Shown: positions 14,985 through 22,872 of the stretch, one piece after another | How the letters are laid out: each line of letters opens with the position of its first letter | Numbering within the stretch: position 1 is the first letter of the stretch | Assembly: GCA_946548085.1 (NCBI GenBank) | Contig: CAMNPN010000072.1 | Location: 1 to 35,223, forward strand | Source: an uncultured Prevotella sp. | GTDB lineage: Bacteria > Bacteroidota > Bacteroidia > Bacteroidales > Bacteroidaceae | Reading direction: 5' to 3' | Length of the DNA stretch: 35,223 nucleotides | The notes under the pieces: generated by a model | The model's input: the letters and a program-made list of their open reading frames with translations, nothing else | Told to the model about the DNA's origin: nothing | Databases searched by the model: none | Program-made: the position numbers and the translations under genes

Positions 14985-15050
14985 GACTTTGGGCTAAGGA
15001 AAGTGGGAGTTTGGGCTAGGGAAACTCCCAGTTTGGGCTAAGGAAAGTCT
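14985..15050. repeat. Three tandem 22-bp units with hairpin arms
   Basis: Three contiguous 22-bp units lie at 14985-15006, 15007-15028 and 15029-15050, sharing the core TTTGGGCTAAGG or TTTGGGCTAGGG. Unit 1 has arms ACTTT/AAAGT; unit 2 has the compensated arms AGTTT/AAACT and extends into a perfect 9-bp stem, TGGGAGTTT (15004-15012) with AAACTCCCA (15022-15030). Unit 3 keeps only the inner pairs. A half unit precedes the array. Period, copy number and the pattern TTTGGGnnnAGG match the array at 5-70. The rest of the gene-free stretch 14859-15140 shows nothing further. Confidence 0.85.
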
Positions 15051-15140
15051 AAACGCCTTAAGTAGCCTGTAAGAGGGCTGTTTGCGGCAGCTTTGGGTGT
15101 AGGTAATTTTTGTTTACTTCTTGCAGGGGGACACATGGCG

Positions 15141-16136
15141 TTATGCGCTTTTTTCCTTGTAGATGACCTTGTTGGCGCCGCTGGTGATCTTGAGGGCTTC
15201 GGGGTGCTCCTTGATGTAGGAGTCGATATGGCGGACGCGCTTCTGCTCGAAGATCTCCTCGATGGCGATGAGGATACCCGTCTCCTCGACGTCGCCGAAG
15301 CCGTAGTTGATGGCGGTGCCGAAGAGCTTCATCGTAGGCGAAAGACTCATGTAGGCATTCACCAGCGGGGGGATGTTGTAGCCCAGCTTGCGGATCTCGG
15401 CATTAAGGATGCGGTAGTCGTCTTTGAACTCCTGCTTGCAGAACAGCTGTTCGAGCTCCTTGGGGTCGGTCTCGATCTGCAAGGGTTTCATGGGCACGAT
15501 GAGGTTCTCCTTGTCGGCAAAGTGCTTATGGAGGAAGTAGAGAATCATGTCGCGGCCGCGGCGGATATAAGAGGGGTACATGGTGAACTTGCCGAAGAAG
15601 TAGCGCACGTTGGGCATGATAACGGTGAGGGCGCCCAAGCCGTCCCATAGGTTGTCGAGGGCGAAGAGGCTCTTTGCTCCCATGCGCGAGCTCTGGTAGG
15701 GCAGGGCTACGAACGAGCGGCCCAGCTCGATGGTGTAGGGCGCGTAGTCGCGGAGGAACTTCTCTGAGAAATGGAACATGTGGCTGGTGGCGAGACGCGG
15801 CTGCCCCTTGTCGTCTGTATCCCACTTTGTGCCCTCAAGGTAGCGATAACCCCCGATGATCTCCTCGGCCTCGGGATTCCACACGATGAGCTGCTTGTAG
15901 CAGTTCTCGCAGGTGTCGAACTCGTCGATGTCCATCGCCTTGCCTGTGCCGCCTCCAGCCTCGCGGAAGGCAATCTCGCGCAGTCGACCTATCTCCTTCA
16001 TCACATTGGGTGCGTTGTGGGCCGTGATGATGTATATCTCGTTGTGACTCTTGTTGGTCATGCGGAGCTGACGCTCGGGGGTAAGCTCTTGCTTGAGTAC
16101 TTCTTTGTCGATGGGGGCGATGATCTCTTGTTCCAT
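15141..16136 (-). CDS. GNAT-fold N-acyltransferase for glycine lipids (GlsB-like)
   Basis: 331 residues, cytoplasmic, of the hemolysin/OlsB-like GNAT group (IYIITAHNAPNVMKEIGRLREIAFREAGGGTGKAMDID is given here only by position, residues about 34-70). Further conserved stretches are EEIIGGYRYLEGTKW, ELGRSFVALPYQSSRMGAK and LWDGLGALTVIMPNVRYFFG. In Bacteroides thetaiotaomicron the adjacent genes glsB and glsA make N-acyl glycine and then the diacylated glycine lipid; this pair has the same two families side by side. It would transfer a 3-hydroxy-acyl chain to the amino group of glycine. The gene lies 37 bp downstream of the glsA-like gene in one operon. The assignment rests on family and pairing; specificity for glycine over another amino acid is not proven by sequence. 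Confidence 0.82.
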   Translation of the reverse strand: MEQEIIAPIDKEVLKQELTPERQLRMTNKSHNEIYIITAHNAPNVMKEIGRLREIAFREAGGGTGKAMDIDEFDTCENCYKQLIVWNPEAEEIIGGYRYLEGTKWDTDDKGQPRLATSHMFHFSEKFLRDYAPYTIELGRSFVALPYQSSRMGAKSLFALDNLWDGLGALTVIMPNVRYFFGKFTMYPSYIRRGRDMILYFLHKHFADKENLIVPMKPLQIETDPKELEQLFCKQEFKDDYRILNAEIRKLGYNIPPLVNAYMSLSPTMKLFGTAINYGFGDVEETGILIAIEEIFEQKRVRHIDSYIKEHPEALKITSGANKVIYKEKSA

Positions 16137-16173
16137 TTTCCGTTTGTAGTTTGCGAGTTACAGATGATTGCTG

Positions 16174-17016
16174 TTAGAGTTTATAGACTTCAGCACGGAC
16201 GTACTGAGCCCAGTCGCGGGGCGAGCGGCTCTTGTCGAAGGTCTGCCAGGGGATGGGCTTGCCGATGGCCACGCGGAAGGTCTTGTGGACGTTCTTGTAC
16301 ATTTCGTCGACGAGGAAGAGCATGGCAAGGTTAAAGGGCAGGCAACGGTCGCTGAAGTTGGCCAGGCGGTAGAAGAAGTTGGAGTTCTGTCCGCCGAAGT
16401 GTATGGGTACGATGTCGCGCTGGTATTGCACGCTCTTCGTGATGAAGGTCTTGGTCCAGGGAATGTCGCTGATGATGCCATTCTTCCGCCGGGAGCAGAG
16501 TCCTGCGGGGAACATGAGCATGTGGTTCTCACTCTGGAAACCCGCCTCGACCATCGCGGGGAAGTTGCGGCTCTGCCCACCAGTCTTGTTGATGGGGATG
16601 CAGACGGGAGCGAGCCCGGGGAGATTCATCAACAGGTCGTTGACAAGGTAGCGGAATCGGCCGTTGTAGTGGCGCCCGATGATGGCACCGAGGGCGACAC
16701 CGTCTTCACCGCCCAGGGGGTGGTTGCTCACGAAGGTGTAGAACCTTCCGTCGTCGGGGTCAGGTAGGTTCTCGCGACCCTCCACTTGTAATGTCATGTC
16801 GAGGTATTCGACGCAGGCCTCAAGCCACTCCACGCCAACCTTGTCGCGGCTCTCCCAGAGGAAAGCGTTTACCTGATCCTGATGGGCGATGCGCTTAAGC
16901 CAATTAACGAGGAAAGAGGGCACAAAACGTGCCTTCGGGCCCATTTTGTCTTTGAGAATCTGCTCGATATCAATTGTGCGGCCTGGAGCCGCCTGCTGTT
17001 CTGTCAAGTCTGCCAT
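16174..17016 (-). CDS. PlsC-like O-acyltransferase for glycine lipids (GlsA-like)
   Basis: 280 residues. The acyltransferase motif NHPLGGED (H99 to D105) is of the NHX5D kind seen in lyso-lipid O-acyltransferases of the OlsA type rather than the usual HX4D. Further blocks are FRYLVNDLLMNLPGL, the FPEG-equivalent FPAGLCSRR (169-177) and IVPIHFGG. No signal peptide or clear membrane helix; it is probably a peripheral inner-membrane enzyme. It would add the second acyl chain to the hydroxyl of N-acyl glycine made by the neighbouring GNAT enzyme. First gene of the operon, transcribed away from mraZ, so the 214-bp gap to mraZ is a divergent promoter region. Confidence 0.82.
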   Translation of the reverse strand: MADLTEQQAAPGRTIDIEQILKDKMGPKARFVPSFLVNWLKRIAHQDQVNAFLWESRDKVGVEWLEACVEYLDMTLQVEGRENLPDPDDGRFYTFVSNHPLGGEDGVALGAIIGRHYNGRFRYLVNDLLMNLPGLAPVCIPINKTGGQSRNFPAMVEAGFQSENHMLMFPAGLCSRRKNGIISDIPWTKTFITKSVQYQRDIVPIHFGGQNSNFFYRLANFSDRCLPFNLAMLFLVDEMYKNVHKTFRVAIGKPIPWQTFDKSRSPRDWAQYVRAEVYKL

Positions 17017-17041
17017 TTCCTTTCTTTATGCTAACAGGGTG

Positions 17042-17049
17042 CAAAAATA
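17042..17049 (-). promoter_or_regulatory. -7 box of the gls operon
   Basis: On the minus strand this reads TATTTTTG, matching TAnnTTTG, 25 bp before the ATG at 17016. The -33 element is not clear. Confidence 0.5.
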
Positions 17050-17160
17050 GCACAATTCTTTCAAAAGTGTGCATAAAATGAGAAAAAAAAGAATTATTAA
17101 CTTCTATTTTGTTTCTGAAGGCCATCTAAATCATTAAAATAAAGTTAAATTTGAAAAAAA

Positions 17161-17186
17161 GTGGGGAAAAGTGGGGTGGAGTGGGG
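17161..17186 (+). promoter_or_regulatory. MraZ operator: three GTGGGG boxes
   Basis: GTGGGG occurs at 17161-17166, 17171-17176 and 17181-17186, exactly 10 bp apart, so all boxes face the same side of the helix. MraZ proteins are known to bind several TGGGN-type direct repeats upstream of their own gene. The boxes cover the -33 region of the mraZ promoter, which fits autorepression. Confidence 0.85.
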
Positions 17187-17195
17187 AAAATTGTG

Positions 17196-17203
17196 TAATT
17201 TTG
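17196..17203 (+). promoter_or_regulatory. -7 box of the dcw promoter
   Basis: TAATTTTG matches TAnnTTTG and lies 27 bp before the mraZ ATG. The expected -33 position (about 17173-17176) falls inside the middle GTGGGG box. This is likely the main promoter of the whole division cluster. Confidence 0.7.
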
Positions 17204-17230
17204 TAACCGAATCTATTATTAATAAGATTT

Positions 17231-17680
17231 ATGCGTTTTTTGGGTAACATAGAGGCCAAGACAGATGCTAAGGGAAGAGCCTTCCTGCCAGCTGTTTTCC
17301 GCAAGGTGCTCCAAGCATCGGGCGAAGAGAACCTGGTGCTGCGCAAGGACGTGTTCCAGTCGTGTCTGGTGCTCTATCCCGAAAGTGTGTGGAATGCACG
17401 GCTTGACCTGCTGAAGTCGCAGCTGAAGCCGTGGAAGCCATCCCACCAACAGATGTTCCGACAGTTTGTGTCGGAGGCAGAAGTGGTGACGCTCGACGGC
17501 AATGGCCGCTTCCTCATCTCGAAGCGGCTGCAGCGCGTGGCGGGCATCAGTCAGAGTCTGCAGTTCATCGGCATGGACGACACCATCGAGATATGGTCAC
17601 CAGACGACCTGAAGAAGACACTGCGCTCTGACGAGGCGTTCAGCAGGGAGTTTGAGGAAATCATGAATGCGGAAGAGTGA
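17231..17680 (+). CDS. mraZ: MraZ transcriptional regulator
   Basis: 149 residues, the usual length. Two AbrB-like MraZ half-domains are visible: MRFLGNIEAKTDAKGRAFLP at the start and the second DGNGRFLIS-KRLQRVAGI half near residue 90. MraZ forms rings and binds repeated boxes upstream of its own gene to repress the division cluster. The three GTGGGG boxes 45-70 bp upstream are the expected site. First gene of the dcw cluster; rsmH starts 21 nt after its stop. Confidence 0.95.
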   Translation: MRFLGNIEAKTDAKGRAFLPAVFRKVLQASGEENLVLRKDVFQSCLVLYPESVWNARLDLLKSQLKPWKPSHQQMFRQFVSEAEVVTLDGNGRFLISKRLQRVAGISQSLQFIGMDDTIEIWSPDDLKKTLRSDEAFSREFEEIMNAEE

Positions 17681-17700
17681 GACGTTGAGGATTTGAGACA

Positions 17701-18666
17701 ATGATAAAGGCGGAGGGATATCACGTACCAGTACTCCTTGCGGAGAGCGTCGACGGGCTTGGCATCAAGCCCGACGGTGTCTATGTAGACGTGACCTTCG
17801 GTGGGGGCGGGCACAGTCGTGAGATCCTGAGGCGACTCGACGGCAAGGGCCATCTCTATGGTTTCGACCAGGACGAGGATGCCGAGCAGAACATCGTCGA
17901 CGACGCCCGTTTCACGTTTGTGAGGAGTAACTTCCGCTACCTGAAGAACTGGATGCGCTACTACGGTGTAGAGGCCATCGACGGCCTGCTGGCCGACCTC
18001 GGCGTGTCGAGTCATCATTTCGACGACGAGGCTCGCGGCTTCTCCTTCCGTTTCGACGCACCCCTCGACATGCGGATGAACCAACGGGCGAGGATGACGG
18101 CGGTAGATGTGCTGAACACGTACGGCGAGGAGCAACTGGCAGACATCTTCTATTTCTACGGCGAGTTGAAGAACGCCCGCAGGCTGGCTGCCGCCATCGT
18201 GAAGGTCAGGGCGCAGAAGGCGCTCGCCACCACCAGCGACCTGCTGCAGGCCATCGGCCTGTCTGCGGATGACATTCAGGCGGCTATGGACAAAGGTCAG
18301 CCCTCAACTGCCAATGCGCAATGGAAGAAAGACGCTGCCCGATTGTTTCAGGCACTGCGTATCGAGGTGAACCACGAGATGGACGCGCTGAAGGAGATGC
18401 TTAACGCCGCCAGAGACTTGATACGGCCAGGCGGACGACTCTCGGTGATTACATATCACTCGCTGGAAGATCGTCTGGTGAAGAATATGATGAAGGCAGG
18501 CAATGTGGAGGGGAAGGTGGCACAAGACTTCTTCGGCCGCAGTGAGTCGCCGTTCAGGCAGGTCGGTGGTAAGTTGGTCGTGCCCGACGAGGCAGAGCAG
18601 CAGCGCAATCCGCGCAGCCGGAGTGCCAAGCTGAGGGTGGCGGAGAGAATGGCTACGAATGAATGA
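17701..18666 (+). CDS. rsmH: 16S rRNA m4C1402 methyltransferase RsmH (MraW)
   Basis: 321 residues. It N4-methylates C1402 of 16S rRNA using S-adenosylmethionine in the ribosomal decoding centre. The start HVPVLLAESVDGL, the SAM-binding loop VDVTFGGGGHSREIL (about residues 28-42), LADLGVSSHHFD, the RGFSFRFDAPLDMRM segment and the C-terminal ITYHSLEDRLVKN are all family hallmarks. Its TGA is 3 nt before the ftsL ATG, so translation is probably coupled. Confidence 0.96.
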   Translation: MIKAEGYHVPVLLAESVDGLGIKPDGVYVDVTFGGGGHSREILRRLDGKGHLYGFDQDEDAEQNIVDDARFTFVRSNFRYLKNWMRYYGVEAIDGLLADLGVSSHHFDDEARGFSFRFDAPLDMRMNQRARMTAVDVLNTYGEEQLADIFYFYGELKNARRLAAAIVKVRAQKALATTSDLLQAIGLSADDIQAAMDKGQPSTANAQWKKDAARLFQALRIEVNHEMDALKEMLNAARDLIRPGGRLSVITYHSLEDRLVKNMMKAGNVEGKVAQDFFGRSESPFRQVGGKLVVPDEAEQQRNPRSRSAKLRVAERMATNE

Positions 18667-18669
18667 TAA

Positions 18670-19194
18670 ATGGGTAAGAAGAAAGAGATAGAACTGGAGC
18701 TGCAGGAGACCATCGTGGAGGAGCCTGCGGTGACGGAGACGAAAGAGAAGAAGGAGGCGGGCCAGAAAGAGGACGCCAGCCTGAAGGAAGAGGCAGAGGA
18801 GATGAAGGAGCAGGCCCGAAAGACCATCCAGATGATCAAGGCCCAGGCGAAGGAGGAAGACCCCAAGCTGACCCCTACGCTGACCCTGCGCACGATCCTC
18901 GGTGGCGACTTTCTCACGGCCGACATGGTGCGCCGACAGATATGGCTCTTCATGCTGATGGTGGTATTCGCCATCATCTACGTCGCCTTCAGATACCAGT
19001 GTCAGCAGGACATGATCGCTATCGACAAGCTGGAGAAGGAGGTGCTCGATGCGAAGTACAAGGCCCTCTCGTGCTCGAGTACCCTGACGGAGAAATGTCG
19101 CGAGAGCCACGTGCTCGAAGCCTTGAAACAGAATAAGGACAGTCTGCTGCACGTCGCAGACCAGCCACCTTTTATAATATATGTAGATGAGTAA
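18670..19194 (+). CDS. ftsL: FtsL-like cell division protein with long charged N-terminus
   Basis: 174 residues. Residues 1-88 are a Glu/Lys-rich cytoplasmic region, probably partly helical. A single membrane helix covers about 90-107 (QIWLFMLMVVFAIIYVAF), followed by a short periplasmic coiled-coil-like part (IDKLEKEVLDAKYKAL). Position between rsmH and ftsI and the topology identify it as FtsL, which joins the FtsQ/B/L complex and activates FtsW/FtsI. It is longer than E. coli FtsL (121 residues), mainly through the N-terminal extension. Its 3' end overlaps ftsI by 8 bp. Confidence 0.88.
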   Translation: MGKKKEIELELQETIVEEPAVTETKEKKEAGQKEDASLKEEAEEMKEQARKTIQMIKAQAKEEDPKLTPTLTLRTILGGDFLTADMVRRQIWLFMLMVVFAIIYVAFRYQCQQDMIAIDKLEKEVLDAKYKALSCSSTLTEKCRESHVLEALKQNKDSLLHVADQPPFIIYVDE

Positions 19195-21301
19195 GTTCAG
19201 AAGTGATAAAGTAATGCCCCGCTACATGATGATCGCGGTGTTTATGACGTTGATAGGGTTTGCCGTCATCGGCAAGGCTATGTACATCATGACCGCCAAG
19301 AAGCAGTATTGGATGGAGGTGGCCTCACGGCTGAAGCGCGACAGTGTGAGCGTGAAGCCAGGACGAGGCAACATCCTCAGCTGCGACGGACAGCTCATGG
19401 CCAGCAGCATTCCCGAATACAAGATATACATGGATTTCCAGGCTGGCTCCGACGACACTACGTGGGTGAGGAAACGTGACTCATTGTGGGTGGAGAAGCT
19501 CGACAGCATCTGCACCGAGCTGAGTCAGATATTCCCCTCGCGGACGGCTGCAGAATTCAAAGCCAACCTCACGGAGGGACGCAATAAGGTCCTGAAGAGC
19601 GGCAAGGTGGGTGCCCGCCACTGGGCGATATGGCCGCGGCGCATCGATTACAACACCTTCTGTGAGGTGCGCAAGTTGCCCTTCTTCAACCTGCCCATCT
19701 ACCGCAGCGGCTTCCACTGGGAGGAGTTCAATGCCCGCCGCCGTCCGTTCGGCTCGCTGGCACAGCGCACGATCGGCGACATGTTTGGTGCCAAGGACAG
19801 TGCGAAGTATGGCCTGGAACTCTCATATGACACCGTGCTTCGCGGTACCAACGGCCTGATGCACCGTCGTAAGGTGCTGAACAAGTATATGGACATCCCC
19901 GTGCTGAACCCCATCGACGGTGCCGACATCGTGACGACCATCGACGTGGGCATGCAGGATCTGGCTGAGCACGCCGTTATCGACGAGTTGAAGGAAATCA
20001 ACGGAGAGATGGGGGTGGCTATCCTCATGGAGGTGAAGACGGGTGACATCAAAGCCATCGTGAATATGGAGCGTGGCAGCGACGGACAATATCGTGAGAT
20101 GGTGAATAGAGCCATCAGCTTCCGTTGTGAGCCAGGCTCGGTGTTCAAGGTTGCCTCGTTCCTCGTGGCCCTCGACGACGGCGTGGTCGACACCAGTTTC
20201 GTCATCCATACGGGTAGCGGTGTGATGGAGATGCACGGTCGTGCGATGAAAGACCACAACTGGCGTCGTGGCGGCTATCAGGACATTAACGTAGCGCGGG
20301 CCCTCGAGGTGAGCTCGAATATCGGCGTGAGCTACGTCATCGACAAATACTATGGCAGCAATCCCGCGAAATATGTGCAGGGATTGTACCGTGTTGGCAT
20401 CCACGAAGACCTGAAACTGCCCCTCGTGGGCTATCAGCCGCCCTATATCCGAATGCCCGACACGAAGACCACCGACAGGGCGAAGTACTGGAGTAAGACC
20501 ACACTCCCTTGGATGTCGATAGGCTATGAGACGCAGATTGCACCTATCAACACTGTGGCCTTCTATAACGCCATCGCCAACGACGGAAAGATGATGAAAC
20601 CCAGGTTTGTGAAGCAGATCGTGAAAGACGGTCAGGTGGTGAGGGAGTATGAACCCGAGGTGCTGAAGGAGCGCATCGCCAAGCCGCAGACCATCAAAAC
20701 CATGCAGACCGTGCTGGAGCATGTGGTGAGTCAGGGACTGGGCCGGAAGGCTGGCTCAAAGAGTTTCAAGGTGGCAGGTAAGACAGGTACGGCCCAGGTG
20801 GCCGACCAGTATGGCAGCTACCACTCTGGCACTACTCGCTACTGGCTCTCGTTCGCTGGCTATTTCCCTGCCGACAATCCACGCTATACTTGTATCGTGT
20901 GCCTGAAGAAGTCGGGTCTGCCCGCCTCAGGTGGTGGTATGAGTGGTGTGGTGTTCCATCGTATCTCTGAGGGCGTGATGGCACAGAATCTGAAACTCAG
21001 TGTCGACGATGCCCGTGACGAGAATTCCACCTTCACTCCAGCCGTGAAGATGGGCGACAGGGAGGCAGCAGACTACGTGATGAGCAGTCTTGGTCTGAAA
21101 GGAGAGTGCACGGATATGCCTGCTACGGCACGCAATGTCGTCCCCAACCTGGTGGGTATGGGTGCCCGCGACGCGGTGTACCAGTTGGAGAGTCGTGGTG
21201 TGAAAGCTCGTGTGAGAGGCCGTGGCAAGGTGAAGTCTCAGAGTATCTACGCGGGTACGGCTGTGAAGCAGGGGATGCTGTGTGAACTTGTGATGGAGTG
21301 A
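19187..21301 (+). CDS. ftsI: Septal transpeptidase FtsI (PBP3) with PASTA domain
   Basis: 704 residues. An N-terminal membrane helix (about 10-31) anchors it in the inner membrane. The class B PBP dimerisation region follows, then the transpeptidase domain with SVFK (S318, K321), SSN (376-378) and KTG (532-534), all intact. The last 60 residues (VPNLVGMGARDAVYQLESRG and after) form one PASTA domain. It cross-links septal peptidoglycan together with FtsW. The ATG lies inside the ftsL 3' end (8-bp overlap). Confidence 0.96.
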   Translation: MSKFRSDKVMPRYMMIAVFMTLIGFAVIGKAMYIMTAKKQYWMEVASRLKRDSVSVKPGRGNILSCDGQLMASSIPEYKIYMDFQAGSDDTTWVRKRDSLWVEKLDSICTELSQIFPSRTAAEFKANLTEGRNKVLKSGKVGARHWAIWPRRIDYNTFCEVRKLPFFNLPIYRSGFHWEEFNARRRPFGSLAQRTIGDMFGAKDSAKYGLELSYDTVLRGTNGLMHRRKVLNKYMDIPVLNPIDGADIVTTIDVGMQDLAEHAVIDELKEINGEMGVAILMEVKTGDIKAIVNMERGSDGQYREMVNRAISFRCEPGSVFKVASFLVALDDGVVDTSFVIHTGSGVMEMHGRAMKDHNWRRGGYQDINVARALEVSSNIGVSYVIDKYYGSNPAKYVQGLYRVGIHEDLKLPLVGYQPPYIRMPDTKTTDRAKYWSKTTLPWMSIGYETQIAPINTVAFYNAIANDGKMMKPRFVKQIVKDGQVVREYEPEVLKERIAKPQTIKTMQTVLEHVVSQGLGRKAGSKSFKVAGKTGTAQVADQYGSYHSGTTRYWLSFAGYFPADNPRYTCIVCLKKSGLPASGGGMSGVVFHRISEGVMAQNLKLSVDDARDENSTFTPAVKMGDREAADYVMSSLGLKGECTDMPATARNVVPNLVGMGARDAVYQLESRGVKARVRGRGKVKSQSIYAGTAVKQGMLCELVME

Positions 21302-21304
21302 GTG

Positions 21305-21332
21305 TTGAAAATTGATAATTGAAGAATTGAAA
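21305..21332 (+). repeat. Heptad leader before murE
   Basis: The 35-bp ftsI-murE junction is built of degenerate 7-bp steps: TTGAAAA, TTGATAA, TTGAAGA, then ATTGAAA, directly before the murE ATG at 21337. It is AT-rich, unlike the flanking genes, and has no Shine-Dalgarno sequence. Confidence 0.65.
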
Positions 21333-21336
21333 ATAT

Positions 21337-22797
21337 ATGAGGCTGAAGGAATTATTGACGAATGTAGAGGTGCTGAATGTGCTCGGTGATACAGACATCG
21401 AGGTCACGGGTGTAAACATCGACTCCCGCCGAATTGAGGCAGGACATCTTTTTGTGGCTATTCCTGGAACCCAGACAGACGGCCATAAGTTCATCCCTAA
21501 GGCCGTCGAGCAGGGAGCTGTGGCCGTGTTGTGTGAGTACTTCCCCAACAAGCGGGAGCCAGGTGTGACATACATCGCTGTGGCCTCGACAGAAGACTGT
21601 GTCGGCGAGGTAGCCACACGCTTCTATGGCGATCCTTCGCGGAAGCTGAAGCTCGTAGGAGTCACGGGCACCAATGGCAAGACAACCATCGCCACCTTAT
21701 TATATAATATGTTCCGTAAGTTCGGACATAAGTGCGGCCTGCTCTCTACCGTCTGCAACTATATAGAGGACGAGGCCATCCCCGCAGATCATACTACACC
21801 CGACCCCATCGAGCTGAACTGCTTGCTGGCACGTATGGTGGAGGCTGGCTGTGAGTATGCTTTCATGGAGTGCTCAAGTCATGCCATCGCCCAGAAGCGC
21901 ATCGGAGGACTCCGTTTCGCTGGCGGACTCTTCACCAACCTCACCCGTGACCATCTGGACTACCATAAGACCTTCGAGAACTACCGCAATGCGAAGAAAG
22001 GCTTCTTCGACGGCCTCGACAAAGACGCCTTCGCCATCACAAATGCCGACGATAAGAACGGCTTGTTTATGGTGCAGAATACAAAGGCGACAGTCAAGAC
22101 CTACTCCACGCGTACTGTGGCCGACTTCAAGGCAAAGATCATTGAGTGCCACTTCGAGGGAATGTACCTCGACATCAACGGCAAGGAGGTGGGTGTGCAG
22201 TTCATTGGTAAGTTCAACGTGAGCAACTTGTTGGCCGTCTATGGTGCTGCTGTGATGCTGGGCAAACAGCCCGACGACATCCTGCTCATCCTTAGCACGC
22301 TGAAGAGTGTGAACGGTCGTCTGGAGCCCATTCGCTCGCCGGAGGGATATACGGCCATCGTTGACTATGCCCACACTCCTGATGCGCTGGAGAATGTGCT
22401 CAACGCCATCCGTGAGGTGCTTGACGGCAAGGGCCGTGTGATCACCGTGTGTGGTGCTGGCGGCAATCGCGACAAGGGCAAGCGCCCGTTGATGGCGCGT
22501 GAGGCCGTGAAGCAGAGTGACCGTGTGATCATCACCAGCGACAATCCCCGTTTTGAGGAACCGCAAGACATTATCAACGACATGCTGGCGGGTTTGGATG
22601 CCCATCAGATGAAGAAGGTGGTCTCAATCGTAGACCGTCGTGAGGCAATTCGTACAGCCTGTATGATGGCCGAGAAGGGCGATGTGATCCTCATCGCAGG
22701 TAAAGGCCACGAGGACTATCAGGAGATCCAGGGCGTGAAGCACCACTTCGACGACAAAGAGGTGGTACGCGAGATTTTTGGGATCAAGAGTAATTGA
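21337..22797 (+). CDS. murE: UDP-MurNAc-tripeptide synthetase MurE, meso-DAP type
   Basis: 486 residues. It adds the third amino acid to UDP-MurNAc-L-Ala-D-Glu in the cytoplasm. The ATP loop is VTGTNGKTT (109-117), followed by the typical HTTPDP and [12 protein letters not shown] motifs. The substrate motif DNPR at 402-405 is the one associated with meso-diaminopimelate rather than lysine, so the peptidoglycan is DAP-type. Third-to-last conserved stretch AGKGHEDYQ is present. Confidence 0.96.
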   Translation: MRLKELLTNVEVLNVLGDTDIEVTGVNIDSRRIEAGHLFVAIPGTQTDGHKFIPKAVEQGAVAVLCEYFPNKREPGVTYIAVASTEDCVGEVATRFYGDPSRKLKLVGVTGTNGKTTIATLLYNMFRKFGHKCGLLSTVCNYIEDEAIPADHTTPDPIELNCLLARMVEAGCEYAFMECSSHAIAQKRIGGLRFAGGLFTNLTRDHLDYHKTFENYRNAKKGFFDGLDKDAFAITNADDKNGLFMVQNTKATVKTYSTRTVADFKAKIIECHFEGMYLDINGKEVGVQFIGKFNVSNLLAVYGAAVMLGKQPDDILLILSTLKSVNGRLEPIRSPEGYTAIVDYAHTPDALENVLNAIREVLDGKGRVITVCGAGGNRDKGKRPLMAREAVKQSDRVIITSDNPRFEEPQDIINDMLAGLDAHQMKKVVSIVDRREAIRTACMMAEKGDVILIAGKGHEDYQEIQGVKHHFDDKEVVREIFGIKSN

Positions 22798-22872
22798 TGT
22801 CTTTGATTATCAAGAATTAGTGTATTAGAGAACCGAATAGTCACGAATTAGAGAATTTAATCGTCAAGCGTT

